The notes below the pieces were generated by a model. That model saw only the letters and a list, made by a program, of their open reading frames with translations, had not been told where the DNA came from and ran no database searches. A DNA stretch of 10,739 bases from Gemmatimonadaceae bacterium. GTDB taxonomy: Bacteria > Latescibacterota > UBA2968 > UBA8231. Made by a program: the position numbers and the translations under genes. The stretch covers positions 1-10,739 of the forward strand of contig PBSR01000204.1 in the NCBI GenBank assembly GCA_002726335.1, read 5' to 3'. Below are positions 1 through 8,061 of the stretch, piece after piece (within the stretch, counting starts at the first letter, position 1; each line of letters opens with the position of its first letter).

Positions 1-166
1 GCAGGTTGCTGCTCTTGCGATGAGCAGGCACAACACGGAAGGCGATCCCCCGTCCTGGGGCCGACACGACGTCGCGCGATGCAGCGCTAGCGTCGTGGGA
101 GCCTCCTGCCTCGGGCTGCTGTCTGCGTCCAGGTCGTCGCCAGGAGCCCCGAGCTCAGCCCTGTGT

Positions 167-2119
167 CTACCGCATCAGCGTCAGCCGCGTCACGCGTTGC
201 CGCTGCCCGTCCCTCGATAGCAGGACCATGTAGACACCGGATGCCAGCGGTCGTCCGGCATCATCGGTACCGTCCCACGTCGCCTCGTAGCTGCCCGCCG
301 ACGTGTCGCCCTCGTGGAGGACGACGACGCGCTGCCCGATCGCGTCGAAGACAGCAAGGTGCACGGCACCATCCACGGGCTGGCTCCAGGAGACCGTGAC
401 GGTCGGGTTGAAGGGATTGGGATATCCGCTCAGCGACCAGGTCGACGGGGTCGTCGCAGCGTCGCCGACTTCGGTGACGGCCGTGGTCACACCAGGCACG
501 TAGAGCTCGATCCCGCCCGGGAGGCCGAGGTTCCCGCTGTATTGACGGTCCACGGGGTTGTTCCAGTGCTCGTGGACCCCCAGGCTGCCCAGCGTCGTAC
601 CGTCACCCTCGGGATCGTAGGTGATCCCCGACGGGGGATCGTGGGCCCTCGCTGCCTCGTGCAGGTAGTTGTCGACATTGCCGTAGACGTTGAACTGAGT
701 CGGCTCGGCGCGCAGAAAATCCAGACAGACCGAGTCGATCGCCAGGGGATCCTGCGACAGGAACAGGCTCGAGGGCCAGCCGGTCTCACTGAAGGGCTCG
801 CTCGTGAAACGATCGCCGTTGCTGAGGTGTTCGTTCTGACGGCGCGTGGAATAGAGAGCATCGGCCACGTACAACAGCGTCTTGCCTCCCAGATCCCGGT
901 GTCCGATCAGGTCGACGAGGGGATTGTACGTCCCCAGGTCCCGACCGGCGAAGTCCCAATCACCCGAGCCACTGGCGCCGGCACCGAAATCGCGGACCGC
1001 CGTGTAAGGGTGCAGACCGGCGGCGACCGGGGCATTGTTCGTGCGCTCACCCGAGGCGTAGTCGGCGGAGATCGAACCGAAGAGGTTCTTGGCCGTCAGG
1101 GTCACCCCCGAAAGATCGTGGCCCTTCATGATGGCGACGTTGACGACATACGTCGCCTCGTCAGCGGCTCTCGGCACGTAGGTGGGGTTACCGCCCCGGC
1201 GCTCGAGAGTCAGTGGCTGAGAGAAGGCGATCTCTTCTCCTCGTTCGTGCCCGATGTTGCCCGTGGAGGTCGAAACGAAGCTGACGAAACGTACACCGGG
1301 ATACTCGGCGTGGACGGCATCGATGAGAAGCTTCGGGGCATAGCGGGTTGCGTCGTAGATGGTAATCGCCGTGTCGGGCACACCGGCGGCCTCCACAAGC
1401 TGGCGAATATAGGCGAGCGTCAGTTGTGGCCCGGTGAAGGACTCGTTGCCATTTGAGCGGGCACTCGTCTGATTGAAGTTGAACTTCGCGGCGATTCGCT
1501 CACCGGCCTGATACCCCATATCACCGCGATCATGGGTGCGGTTGAAATGGTGGAACAACGCCGACCATGCCGCCCCATCGGTCGAGGTCCCGGTCAGACT
1601 CTGCAGGCCGTCGGAGAGCATCTGTGCCACGACGACCGGGTCGGTGTTGTCATCGGTCCACCATTGCCCGTTGACACCATCCCACTTCGCTGCCTCCGGC
1701 TCGTGGATCCAGACGACGCGACCGGGAAAGATGCCTCTACCGGCGCCCATCGGCTGATTCGGGCCTTCTGACGGTTCGAAGCGGCTGGCCAGGACCGTGG
1801 CGCCCGCCAGACCGCCGGATTCCATCAGGGCAAGGCTGCCGGCGACGAGGGAGGCGAGCAGGGCGATGCCGGCCAGCCCTGACCGCCCCCGGACGAACCA
1901 GACACGGGCCAGTCGCAGACCTGACCAGGACGCGACCACACTCGCCATCCACAGCACGAAGGCGGAGGCCATGGGGAAGGCGGCCACCTGACAGGGGTAG
2001 GCGGCGCGGCTGGGCCGGGGTACGACCCGAATCAGGAACCAGAGGAGCGAGAGCAGTCCTGTGATCGGGAGCAGGAAACGGCCGATTGTTTTCGAGAGAT
2101 GTCGATTGGGACGGGCCAT
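167..2119 (-). CDS. Membrane-anchored DUF362 protein with C-terminal FlgD/T9SS-like domain
   Basis: This is a 650-residue protein. The N-terminus has about three hydrophobic segments (near residues 11-33, 40-64 and 81-99), including the 'RAAYPCQ' stretch I associate with membrane-bound DUF362 proteins. Residues ~133-543 read as DUF362: 'AAKFNFNQ' (211-218), 'VNVAIMKGHDLSGVTLTAKN' (326-345) followed by LFG, 'SQDPLAIDSVCLDFL' (455-469) and 'LGVHEHWNNP' (513-522). DUF362 is a poorly characterised family, often linked to iron-sulfur proteins, but no ferredoxin cysteine cluster is present here. Residues ~566-650 form a FlgD-Ig/T9SS type A-like domain: 'YPNPFNP', then 'ATWDGTDDAGRPLASGVY'. I chose the ATG at 2119 because GAGGAAGG lies 6 bases upstream and the hydrophobic N-terminus follows at once. 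A longer reading from GTG at 2227 lacks a ribosome binding site and adds a low-complexity tail. The enzymatic role is unknown; the globular part is probably extracytoplasmic. Confidence 0.9.
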   Translation of the reverse strand: MARPNRHLSKTIGRFLLPITGLLSLLWFLIRVVPRPSRAAYPCQVAAFPMASAFVLWMASVVASWSGLRLARVWFVRGRSGLAGIALLASLVAGSLALMESGGLAGATVLASRFEPSEGPNQPMGAGRGIFPGRVVWIHEPEAAKWDGVNGQWWTDDNTDPVVVAQMLSDGLQSLTGTSTDGAAWSALFHHFNRTHDRGDMGYQAGERIAAKFNFNQTSARSNGNESFTGPQLTLAYIRQLVEAAGVPDTAITIYDATRYAPKLLIDAVHAEYPGVRFVSFVSTSTGNIGHERGEEIAFSQPLTLERRGGNPTYVPRAADEATYVVNVAIMKGHDLSGVTLTAKNLFGSISADYASGERTNNAPVAAGLHPYTAVRDFGAGASGSGDWDFAGRDLGTYNPLVDLIGHRDLGGKTLLYVADALYSTRRQNEHLSNGDRFTSEPFSETGWPSSLFLSQDPLAIDSVCLDFLRAEPTQFNVYGNVDNYLHEAARAHDPPSGITYDPEGDGTTLGSLGVHEHWNNPVDRQYSGNLGLPGGIELYVPGVTTAVTEVGDAATTPSTWSLSGYPNPFNPTVTVSWSQPVDGAVHLAVFDAIGQRVVVLHEGDTSAGSYEATWDGTDDAGRPLASGVYMVLLSRDGQRQRVTRLTLMR

Positions 2120-2125
2120 TGGAAG

Positions 2126-2133
2126 CCTTCCTC
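2126..2133 (-). promoter_or_regulatory. Ribosome binding site of the DUF362 gene
   Basis: GAGGAAGG on the minus strand ends 6 bases before the ATG at 2119 and decides that start over an upstream in-frame GTG. The surrounding GGAAGGCTTCC could fold into a very small hairpin (4-bp stem, 3-base loop) that covers part of the site; whether this matters is unknown. Confidence 0.7.
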
Positions 2134-2303
2134 GGATCTTCGGTGGGCTTCGGAGTGTCCCGAGATGGCCTGCAAGGTCCATGCCCGTTGGGGCTGCACT
2201 CTGGTTCGTCGATGAAAGATGGGGCACGGGCGTCCCAGTTCACTGCTCGTGTGTCGTCAGTGGCTCAGGTGCCATTCGGACGAGGTCCATGATATGCGTC
2301 TCG

Positions 2304-3122
2304 TCAGGGCCAGTCCGTATCGAACGCATCCGCGCCCTTCCCGTACACCAGGCTCCCGTACGATCGCCAGCTGTCCAACTGCACAGCGCTTGGCGTCGGT
2401 GCGGTCAGGGCCGTCAGATTCTGTTCGAGCTGCTTCACGGTGCGGGGTGCCGTCATGGCCAGACGGACCGCCGGATGCGCGAGAGCATAGCGGTAGCAGT
2501 CGGCGGCGGACGGGACTGCACCTTGCCACTGCGCATGTCCCTCGAGCAACGTTCCCCAGCGTGTCGCGGTGAAAGCGATGACGGGAACCCCCGCGACTTC
2601 GGCGGCTGGCAGCGCTTTCTCTTCCGCCCCGCGGTGTGCCATGTTGTAGCGATGCATCAGAACGTCGACGCGTGAGTCTGTTGTCAGCCGAACGGCCAGA
2701 TCCCGGTCATGACAGGTAGCCCCGACGTAGCGGATTCTCCCGTTCCTCCTCCACTCAGAGAGCAGATCGAAGAGCCCGCCCTGGGCGAGCAAGGCGTCGA
2801 CATCGTCTTTCGGATTCAGATACTCGACGAAGAACACATCGACGGTGTCCACGCCGAGACGGCGCAGGGACTGGGCGAACACGTCCTCGACGGCGGCCAC
2901 GTCCCGCGCCTCCGTGCCGGTGGCGATGATGAGATCGTCGCGATGCTGGCGGGCCAGGTCGCCCAGGGGCTCGATCAGCCCGTCGAAGCTGAGATTGTAG
3001 AAGAAGAACCAGTTCACCCCGGCATCCCAGGTGGCGCGCACACAACCGGGTTCCATGTCGGGCGTACCACCCAACCCGAGCCGACTCACCGGGCTTCCGG
3101 CGATCGTTGTCAGGTCTCTCAT
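2304..3122 (-). CDS. Aldo/keto reductase homologue lacking the catalytic tetrad
   Basis: This is a 272-residue protein with the order of a TIM-barrel aldo/keto reductase: 'VSRLGLGGTP' (12-21), 'AGVNWFFF' (34-41), 'SLRRLGVDTVDVFFVEYLNP' (85-104), 'GRIRYVGATCHD' and a C-terminal 'PRTVKQLEQNLTAL' like the family's NADP-binding end. It is shorter than typical members (about 310-330). All four catalytic positions look changed. The Asp of the usual 'FDTA' is Phe40, the Tyr five residues later falls at Ser45, the Lys of 'ATK' is Gly69, and the His of 'LLH' is Glu100. Standard carbonyl reduction is therefore unlikely; a binding, scaffolding or different catalytic role is possible. It lies 34 bases after the toroid-like gene and is probably in the same operon. 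The ATG at 3122 fits the family's N-terminus, though its ribosome binding site is weak (AGGA about 12 bases upstream). Confidence 0.88.
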   Translation of the reverse strand: MRDLTTIAGSPVSRLGLGGTPDMEPGCVRATWDAGVNWFFFYNLSFDGLIEPLGDLARQHRDDLIIATGTEARDVAAVEDVFAQSLRRLGVDTVDVFFVEYLNPKDDVDALLAQGGLFDLLSEWRRNGRIRYVGATCHDRDLAVRLTTDSRVDVLMHRYNMAHRGAEEKALPAAEVAGVPVIAFTATRWGTLLEGHAQWQGAVPSAADCYRYALAHPAVRLAMTAPRTVKQLEQNLTALTAPTPSAVQLDSWRSYGSLVYGKGADAFDTDWP

Positions 3123-3156
3123 GGCGAAAAACCGTCCTGGGGCTCCCGACCTTCCT

Positions 3157-4995
3157 CTACAGTTCCGGCTGCGAGTAGCTGGGCGTGTGAGCGAGTCGCT
3201 TCAGCCCGAGGCGCAGCTTCCCGTGAGCTCCCGGTCCGAGGCTCACCTTCACGTGCTGACCGTCGACCGTGATCGGCGCGGCCCCGTCGGCCTCCACAAT
3301 AACGTCGCTGAAATGGTGCTCGGAGCAGCCTCCCGCCTGCAGCACGACCTGCTTGCCCTCGACGATGTCCGTGTTCACCAGCTGGACATGGATGTGGTCG
3401 GTGCCCACTTCGTCCACGAGAGCCGCCACGTGTGGCGGCAAGCCGGGTCGCTTCGCCTCGCCGTCGAAGTAGCGGATGGAGGCGTGGATCATGCCTCCGT
3501 GGTAGACGGCCGTGGGCGTACCCATGGCCATCTGCATCATACCTTCGGGCACGACGGGGTTGATGTTCTGCCAGTGATGAACGTCCTGCCACTCGGGACC
3601 GTCGTTCCAGGTCGTCCAGTCGAGGCTCTCCGAGTCGATCGTGTCCAGTCGCTTGCCCATCTCCCGCTGCGTGATCTCAAGCACCCGCGACGGGAAGTCG
3701 GGATTGCGGCCGACGGTGTACTCGAACCACTCGTGGATGGAGAAGCTCCCCGCCTTGCCGCAACCGGGCAGAGGGCCGTCAGCCGGCAGTGGCCGGTCCC
3801 CATACTGCTCGTCAATGCGATCCATGTCCTGTTGCTGGCGGCCCACGGCGAAGGCGTGCATCAGCAATCGCAGGGTCTGCGAGGAGGCGTGGGGGATATA
3901 CTCAAACCAGCCCTGCTGCCCGTATTTGTTGGGGATCATGATCTTGCCGTCCTCCTCGCGCCGCATCTCCCACAGTTTGTCCGCCTGGGAGCGAAACAGG
4001 TCGAGCCAGGATGGGTCGCCCGTCAGCATCGTGGCGTTGCAGCCCGCGTTGCACAGAGCCTCGAGCATGACACGCCCCCCGTGGGGCCAGCGCCAGCCGT
4101 AGTAGCCCCCCCACCAGTTGCCGTTCATGCGCTCGCCGATCTTGCCGGTAGGTCCGACGTTGTCGGGGAGCAGGCCGCCGTTGGCCTCGGTGCGGTCCAT
4201 CCAGGCCTGGATGTAATCAAGGACCCACTGCCGGTACTTCTCCTCGCCCGTGTAGAGGAAGGCGTTGGCGATCAGACTGGTGGCGTTGAGGTTGAGAGGT
4301 ACGTCGCCGGGCACCATGCGCTCATTCATGGTCTTCAGAATGCGCGCGTAAACCTCGTCATCCGACCAGTCGAGCTTGACGAAGGGATCGTCGCTCTCGT
4401 GCCCCGGAATGTCCTCGTAGGGTGCCAGGTAGGGGGACAGGTTCGCCCGGTGGGTGACCCAGTCATCCCACTGCATTTCGAAGCACGGTCCCGCGGCGCC
4501 GTTGATCGGCGAACGGATGAGCTTGTGCCCTGCGTCCCAGTTCGGGGCTTCCGGATCCTCGCCGTTGTACATGGCGGCGAACTTGAGGGCCCGCTGTCGG
4601 TCCACATGGTTGTCGGGGTCGGCGAGACCGAAGTAGTGGAGGTAGGTGTAGGCTTCGCCGTGGTGCATCCAGTCGTAGTACCGGTCGAACTCGCGCGTCA
4701 CCGTACCAAACCGGGTGAACTGCTCAGTCACCGCCGTCCACAGGCTTCGAGACATGCCATGGATCTCTTCGCTGCCGCCGAGTACGTAGAACAACGGGAA
4801 CGACAGATAGGCCTCGTAGCCATCGTCCGACCCGTCCATCCCCGGCCACTCGTCGCGCCAGATGAAGGTGCCGTCCTCGCGGGTGTACTTGTCCACGAAA
4901 CGGGGCGCCGCCCGGTTCATCTGATCGAAGAGATGGCGCTGTCGAACCGCCCACTCCGGTGGTGAAGTGCGACCGCTGATCTCAAGAGTCTGCAA
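3157..4995 (-). CDS. Predicted (alpha/alpha)-toroid protein of unknown function
   Basis: This is a 612-residue protein with no signal peptide or membrane segment, so probably cytoplasmic. I do not recognise a named family. Residues ~15-500 are helix-rich and full of Trp, Tyr, His and acidic residues, with repeated helical-hairpin texture ('WMHHGEAYTYLHYFG' 109-123, 'LIANAFLYTGEEKYRQWVLD' 241-260, 'GNWWGGYYGWRWPHGG' 292-307, 'SSQTLRLLMHAFAVG' 371-385). This resembles the (alpha/alpha)6 barrels of glycoside hydrolases, polysaccharide lyases and epimerases. Residues ~505-600 look like a beta-rich C-terminal domain, a frequent partner of such barrels. A sugar-directed role is inference from fold character only; no catalytic residue can be assigned with confidence. 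The start is TTG at 4995 with GAGGA 8 bases upstream. The aldo/keto reductase homologue follows 34 bases downstream and is probably co-transcribed. The upstream gap of 98 bases may hold a promoter, but I see no clear one. Confidence 0.9.
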   Translation of the reverse strand: MQTLEISGRTSPPEWAVRQRHLFDQMNRAAPRFVDKYTREDGTFIWRDEWPGMDGSDDGYEAYLSFPLFYVLGGSEEIHGMSRSLWTAVTEQFTRFGTVTREFDRYYDWMHHGEAYTYLHYFGLADPDNHVDRQRALKFAAMYNGEDPEAPNWDAGHKLIRSPINGAAGPCFEMQWDDWVTHRANLSPYLAPYEDIPGHESDDPFVKLDWSDDEVYARILKTMNERMVPGDVPLNLNATSLIANAFLYTGEEKYRQWVLDYIQAWMDRTEANGGLLPDNVGPTGKIGERMNGNWWGGYYGWRWPHGGRVMLEALCNAGCNATMLTGDPSWLDLFRSQADKLWEMRREEDGKIMIPNKYGQQGWFEYIPHASSQTLRLLMHAFAVGRQQQDMDRIDEQYGDRPLPADGPLPGCGKAGSFSIHEWFEYTVGRNPDFPSRVLEITQREMGKRLDTIDSESLDWTTWNDGPEWQDVHHWQNINPVVPEGMMQMAMGTPTAVYHGGMIHASIRYFDGEAKRPGLPPHVAALVDEVGTDHIHVQLVNTDIVEGKQVVLQAGGCSEHHFSDVIVEADGAAPITVDGQHVKVSLGPGAHGKLRLGLKRLAHTPSYSQPEL

Positions 4996-5003
4996 TCTTC
5001 ATT

Positions 5004-5008
5004 TCCTC
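5004..5008 (-). promoter_or_regulatory. Ribosome binding site supporting a TTG start
   Basis: GAGGA on the minus strand lies 8 bases before the TTG at 4995. An ATG at 5002-5000 sits only one base past the motif, is in another frame and meets a stop after six codons, so TTG is the better start. The next in-frame ATG is residue 26, inside what looks like the first helix. Confidence 0.6.
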
Positions 5009-5093
5009 GCTGTTTTTCTGGACACCTCGGGAACTACAATCGTTTGCAGCAGGGGCCGACACGACTGCCCCGAAGAACGACGAATCTGGACTT

Positions 5094-8060
5094 CTATTCG
5101 CGGAGACTGCCGAAGACTGTCAGAAAGGCCAGACCGGAGGTCCGCTTCTCGCTCTTACCGTCGACGATTTCGAGTCGGCGGCGGTCCAGGCGCACCCCCA
5201 TCTGCATGCGCAGCTCATACCCCAGGTAGGCGCGGCTGTTCACCAGCTGGGCGGCCAGCACCATGCCGCCGAAATCACCGGTCCGGCTGCCGGCCGCCAG
5301 CTTGTCCTCGTCGTGCCGCAGCTCGTAGAACAGCCGCTGCTCCCAACCGAGCTCGATAGCGGACTGCTTCATCAGCGGCATGCGCACCAGCAGTGACGGG
5401 ATCAGATCCCAGGTCTGCCGGCGACTCGCCTGACGACCATACGGGACCAGGTTCACGATCTCGCTCTTGATCCGGGAGGTCAGCATCAGCTGCCGCCAGC
5501 CGAACTGATAGTCGGCCTTGTTGATGACGCCGAAGAACCCCGACTCCTTGCGACCATCACGGGTGTCCGACCGCAGAGGATCGAAGGCGACCAGCGGCTC
5601 CCCGTCTTCGTCGAGCAGAAGCTCGCCGGCGGCGTCGACTTCGAAGACCTTGTCCGTGTCCCGCTGGCGCCAGGTCTCCCACTTGATCTTGTGGGTCATG
5701 CGCCACAGACGGGGGCTTCGATACATCCAGTCGGCGAAAAAGGTGTTGATCCACGCGTCCTGAGCACCCAGCGGATCGGCGACAAACTGATTGCTGCCGC
5801 TGCTCAGTCCCGGATCGCCGAACTCCGGTTCAGGCATCAGCCACTGCACCAGATCGTCGCGGATGTCGTCCTTCGTGCCCTTGAGCATGTCGAAAACCCG
5901 CAGGCGCCCCCAGGTCGGGTGGTCTCGGTCATAGGCAGCGATGGCATAGGAAACACGGCTGCGATGGTTCGTCTGTCGCCTCTGCTGATCGAGCTGGCCG
6001 ACAGTAAACAGCACGCCGGGGACCAGATCGACACGGCCGTGCACGTTGTAGCCCCAGTGGTCCTTCTTGTAGGGATAGTCGGGCTCGTTGTCGTTCTCGA
6101 AGCGATCGACCCAGCCGTTGTTGTTCATGTCCATGCCGAAGAGGAACTCGGGCCGGTCGGTGTTGTGTCTCAGGAAAGGCTCTTCATAGTCGGGGAAGAA
6201 GTTCTCCTGATCGCCGCTGCTGTTCTGGTTGAAGTCGGACAGACCATCGTTGTTTTCGTCATATCCCGGAAACACGGCCGGATCTGCCTGGCCATCCGGC
6301 TCAATCTGGAAATTGCCCGACGTCGTCGTTCGCGGTGGGATCAGGCTGCCCTGGAATATTCGCAGCTGATCGGGGTGCCGGTCGTTGTCGTCGTTGTCGT
6401 CCACCAGGTCGTAGAGTTTGTCGGTCGCTTCCGGCGAATAGTCCGCGATCCCGCGACCATCGACGGGGATCAGCGACGTCGAGTAGTCGTGATCCATACC
6501 GAAGGCTTCACCCGTCAGATCCAGCCGCCCCAGGCGTCGGTTGACGTTGACCATGAACGCCAGGGCCTGCTCGTCGCCGATGATCCCTGAGAAGGAACGA
6601 TGCCTCTTGATTTCCGTATTCGGATACTGGCGGTACTGGTTGTTGAGATTGACCTCGGCGTATGCGTCAAACCCCAAGAAATCACGCGTCTGCACCGTGA
6701 AGCCCAGGATCTGGTTCGCTGTCGGCAAACCGTAATCGAACACGACCTCTCTTTGATTCAGGCCGTTCTTGATATTTCCCGCCGCGCGTGTCACGGGCAA
6801 GAATTGAGGCTGGTTGGAAATGTTGGCCTGCCGGTCAGAAGCCACTTCGATGCGGTAGTCGTTGGCCAGAACCAGGCGGAAGCGGACGTTCTTGATGTTC
6901 GTGATCGCGTCTTCGGCATCTGCCAGGCTCAAGCTCAACGCCTGCTGCAGCCGCAGGCGGAGAGATCCGAGATCGTCGTCATCACCCTCTGGCGCGAGCG
7001 TGTAGGATATAGTGATGCTTTCCGGCCCGTCGGCCGTCAGGAAGCCATCCTTCAACTGACCGCCGACAATGGCACCCGAGTAGCCGATCGAGCTGCCCAG
7101 AATCACGGTGTCGCGAGCCACGAACTCGACGCTGTCACCGACGAGGACGGAACGCATCAACGAGGTCGTGATCTCCACGTCACTGCTGATCAGAACGGCC
7201 CCACCTTCGCCGTCTTCGGGACTGTCATCGGTCAGGCGCAGAGCGACAAAGTCCATCCGCTGGGTGAGCTGGCCGGCCGTGAGCCGGCCCTTGAGTGGAT
7301 TGGAATTGAAGGCCTTGCGGGAGCCGTTGCCATTGTGCGTGTTGACGAACGTGACACCGAGGCTGACATCATCGCGTACGTCGGTGATGAGACGGCCGCC
7401 CGTCAGGTTGGTGAAGCCTTCCAGAAAGATTGTGTTCTGGCTGTCTACAATGGGTGCCGTCAGCCGACCGAAGATTCCCGTGAAGCGGCTGCGGCCGCTG
7501 GCAAAACTCGTCACCACGCCATTGTAACCCGCCTTGCGGAAGGTCATCGGTGTCAGCGTCGTGTTGAGCTCGTCCCCGATGGTGATCGAATAGTGATAGT
7601 CGCCGATGACGTCTGATGAAACGACGATGCGGCGGAACCAGGACACGTATTGAGTGCTCTTGGTCAGAGAGCTGGTCTCGAATGACGACGGCTGGGTCTG
7701 GCGCCAGTCGTAGATGCGCCAGCCACGGGTCACTAGATTCCCGTACGTGTCGTAGAAGTAGCTGCCTTCGAGGGATGAATTCAGGTAGCGGCGATAGGGC
7801 TCGCTGGCATAGTTGGAGTAAGCCCACTGACGGCGGCCCGTTTCGAGATACAACTCCTGCGGCAGGTACCACCGCATCACGGTGGGATCCAGCGCCTCCA
7901 TCATCACGTTCACACCGCGGGCAGGGTAGACGACCCGGTCACCCACTCTCCTGCCGAACAGGTAGTCTCCCCTGGCACCGACCTCAGTGCCACCGCCCAC
8001 TGCCAGCAGCAGCAGGATGCCGCCGATCACCCCTCTTCGGAGGCTGGACATCACAGGCAT
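5094..8060 (-). CDS. Exported calcium-motif protein, predicted outer-membrane beta-barrel (paralogue 2)
   Basis: This is a 988-residue protein of no family I recognise. Residues 1-29 form a signal peptide: two Arg at 8-9, the hydrophobic stretch 'GVIGGILLLLAVGGG', and a likely cut after 'VGA' (27-29). The N-terminal part has 'YFYDTYGNLVTRGW' (101-114) then 'IYDWRQ', 'DDSPEDGEGGAV' (278-289) and 'FDYGLPTAN' (441-449). Residues 554-655 hold three acidic loops: 'DDNDDNDRHPD' (554-564, thrombospondin-3-like), 'DENNDGLSDFNQ' (601-612) and 'DMNNNGWVDRFE' (644-655), the last with EF-hand spacing at positions 1, 3, 5, 9 and 12. Residues ~670-988 alternate polar and hydrophobic positions, as in outer-membrane beta-strands. 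It is a clear paralogue of the gene just upstream and starts one base after that gene's stop, with AGGA 7 bases before the ATG. Its role (structural, adhesion or transport) is unknown. Confidence 0.9.
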   Translation of the reverse strand: MPVMSSLRRGVIGGILLLLAVGGGTEVGARGDYLFGRRVGDRVVYPARGVNVMMEALDPTVMRWYLPQELYLETGRRQWAYSNYASEPYRRYLNSSLEGSYFYDTYGNLVTRGWRIYDWRQTQPSSFETSSLTKSTQYVSWFRRIVVSSDVIGDYHYSITIGDELNTTLTPMTFRKAGYNGVVTSFASGRSRFTGIFGRLTAPIVDSQNTIFLEGFTNLTGGRLITDVRDDVSLGVTFVNTHNGNGSRKAFNSNPLKGRLTAGQLTQRMDFVALRLTDDSPEDGEGGAVLISSDVEITTSLMRSVLVGDSVEFVARDTVILGSSIGYSGAIVGGQLKDGFLTADGPESITISYTLAPEGDDDDLGSLRLRLQQALSLSLADAEDAITNIKNVRFRLVLANDYRIEVASDRQANISNQPQFLPVTRAAGNIKNGLNQREVVFDYGLPTANQILGFTVQTRDFLGFDAYAEVNLNNQYRQYPNTEIKRHRSFSGIIGDEQALAFMVNVNRRLGRLDLTGEAFGMDHDYSTSLIPVDGRGIADYSPEATDKLYDLVDDNDDNDRHPDQLRIFQGSLIPPRTTTSGNFQIEPDGQADPAVFPGYDENNDGLSDFNQNSSGDQENFFPDYEEPFLRHNTDRPEFLFGMDMNNNGWVDRFENDNEPDYPYKKDHWGYNVHGRVDLVPGVLFTVGQLDQQRRQTNHRSRVSYAIAAYDRDHPTWGRLRVFDMLKGTKDDIRDDLVQWLMPEPEFGDPGLSSGSNQFVADPLGAQDAWINTFFADWMYRSPRLWRMTHKIKWETWRQRDTDKVFEVDAAGELLLDEDGEPLVAFDPLRSDTRDGRKESGFFGVINKADYQFGWRQLMLTSRIKSEIVNLVPYGRQASRRQTWDLIPSLLVRMPLMKQSAIELGWEQRLFYELRHDEDKLAAGSRTGDFGGMVLAAQLVNSRAYLGYELRMQMGVRLDRRRLEIVDGKSEKRTSGLAFLTVFGSLRE

Positions 8061-8061
8061 G

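Noticed and set aside
100..166. Inverted repeats downstream of the DUF362 gene, considered as a terminator
   Set aside because: The stems (CTCGGGGCT with AGCCCGAG, CTCCTG with CAGGAG) are imperfect and mutually overlapping, and no T-tract follows on the minus strand.
314..1456. Plus-strand open frame of 380 codons
   Set aside because: It lies antisense to the DUF362 gene, which has clear family motifs and a ribosome binding site.
3031..4965. A long open frame (644 codons) on the plus strand
   Set aside because: It is wholly antisense to the toroid-like gene and the start of the reductase gene. The translation has no recognisable motif and is rich in Val, Arg, His and Gly, as expected from the complement of GC-rich coding DNA.
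6381..6401. Short repeat of GTCGTT/GTCGTC units
   Set aside because: It encodes the acidic 'DDNDDND' calcium loop on the minus strand, and a similar run near 9235-9246 encodes the matching loop in the paralogue; it is explained by coding, not by a DNA-level repeat.
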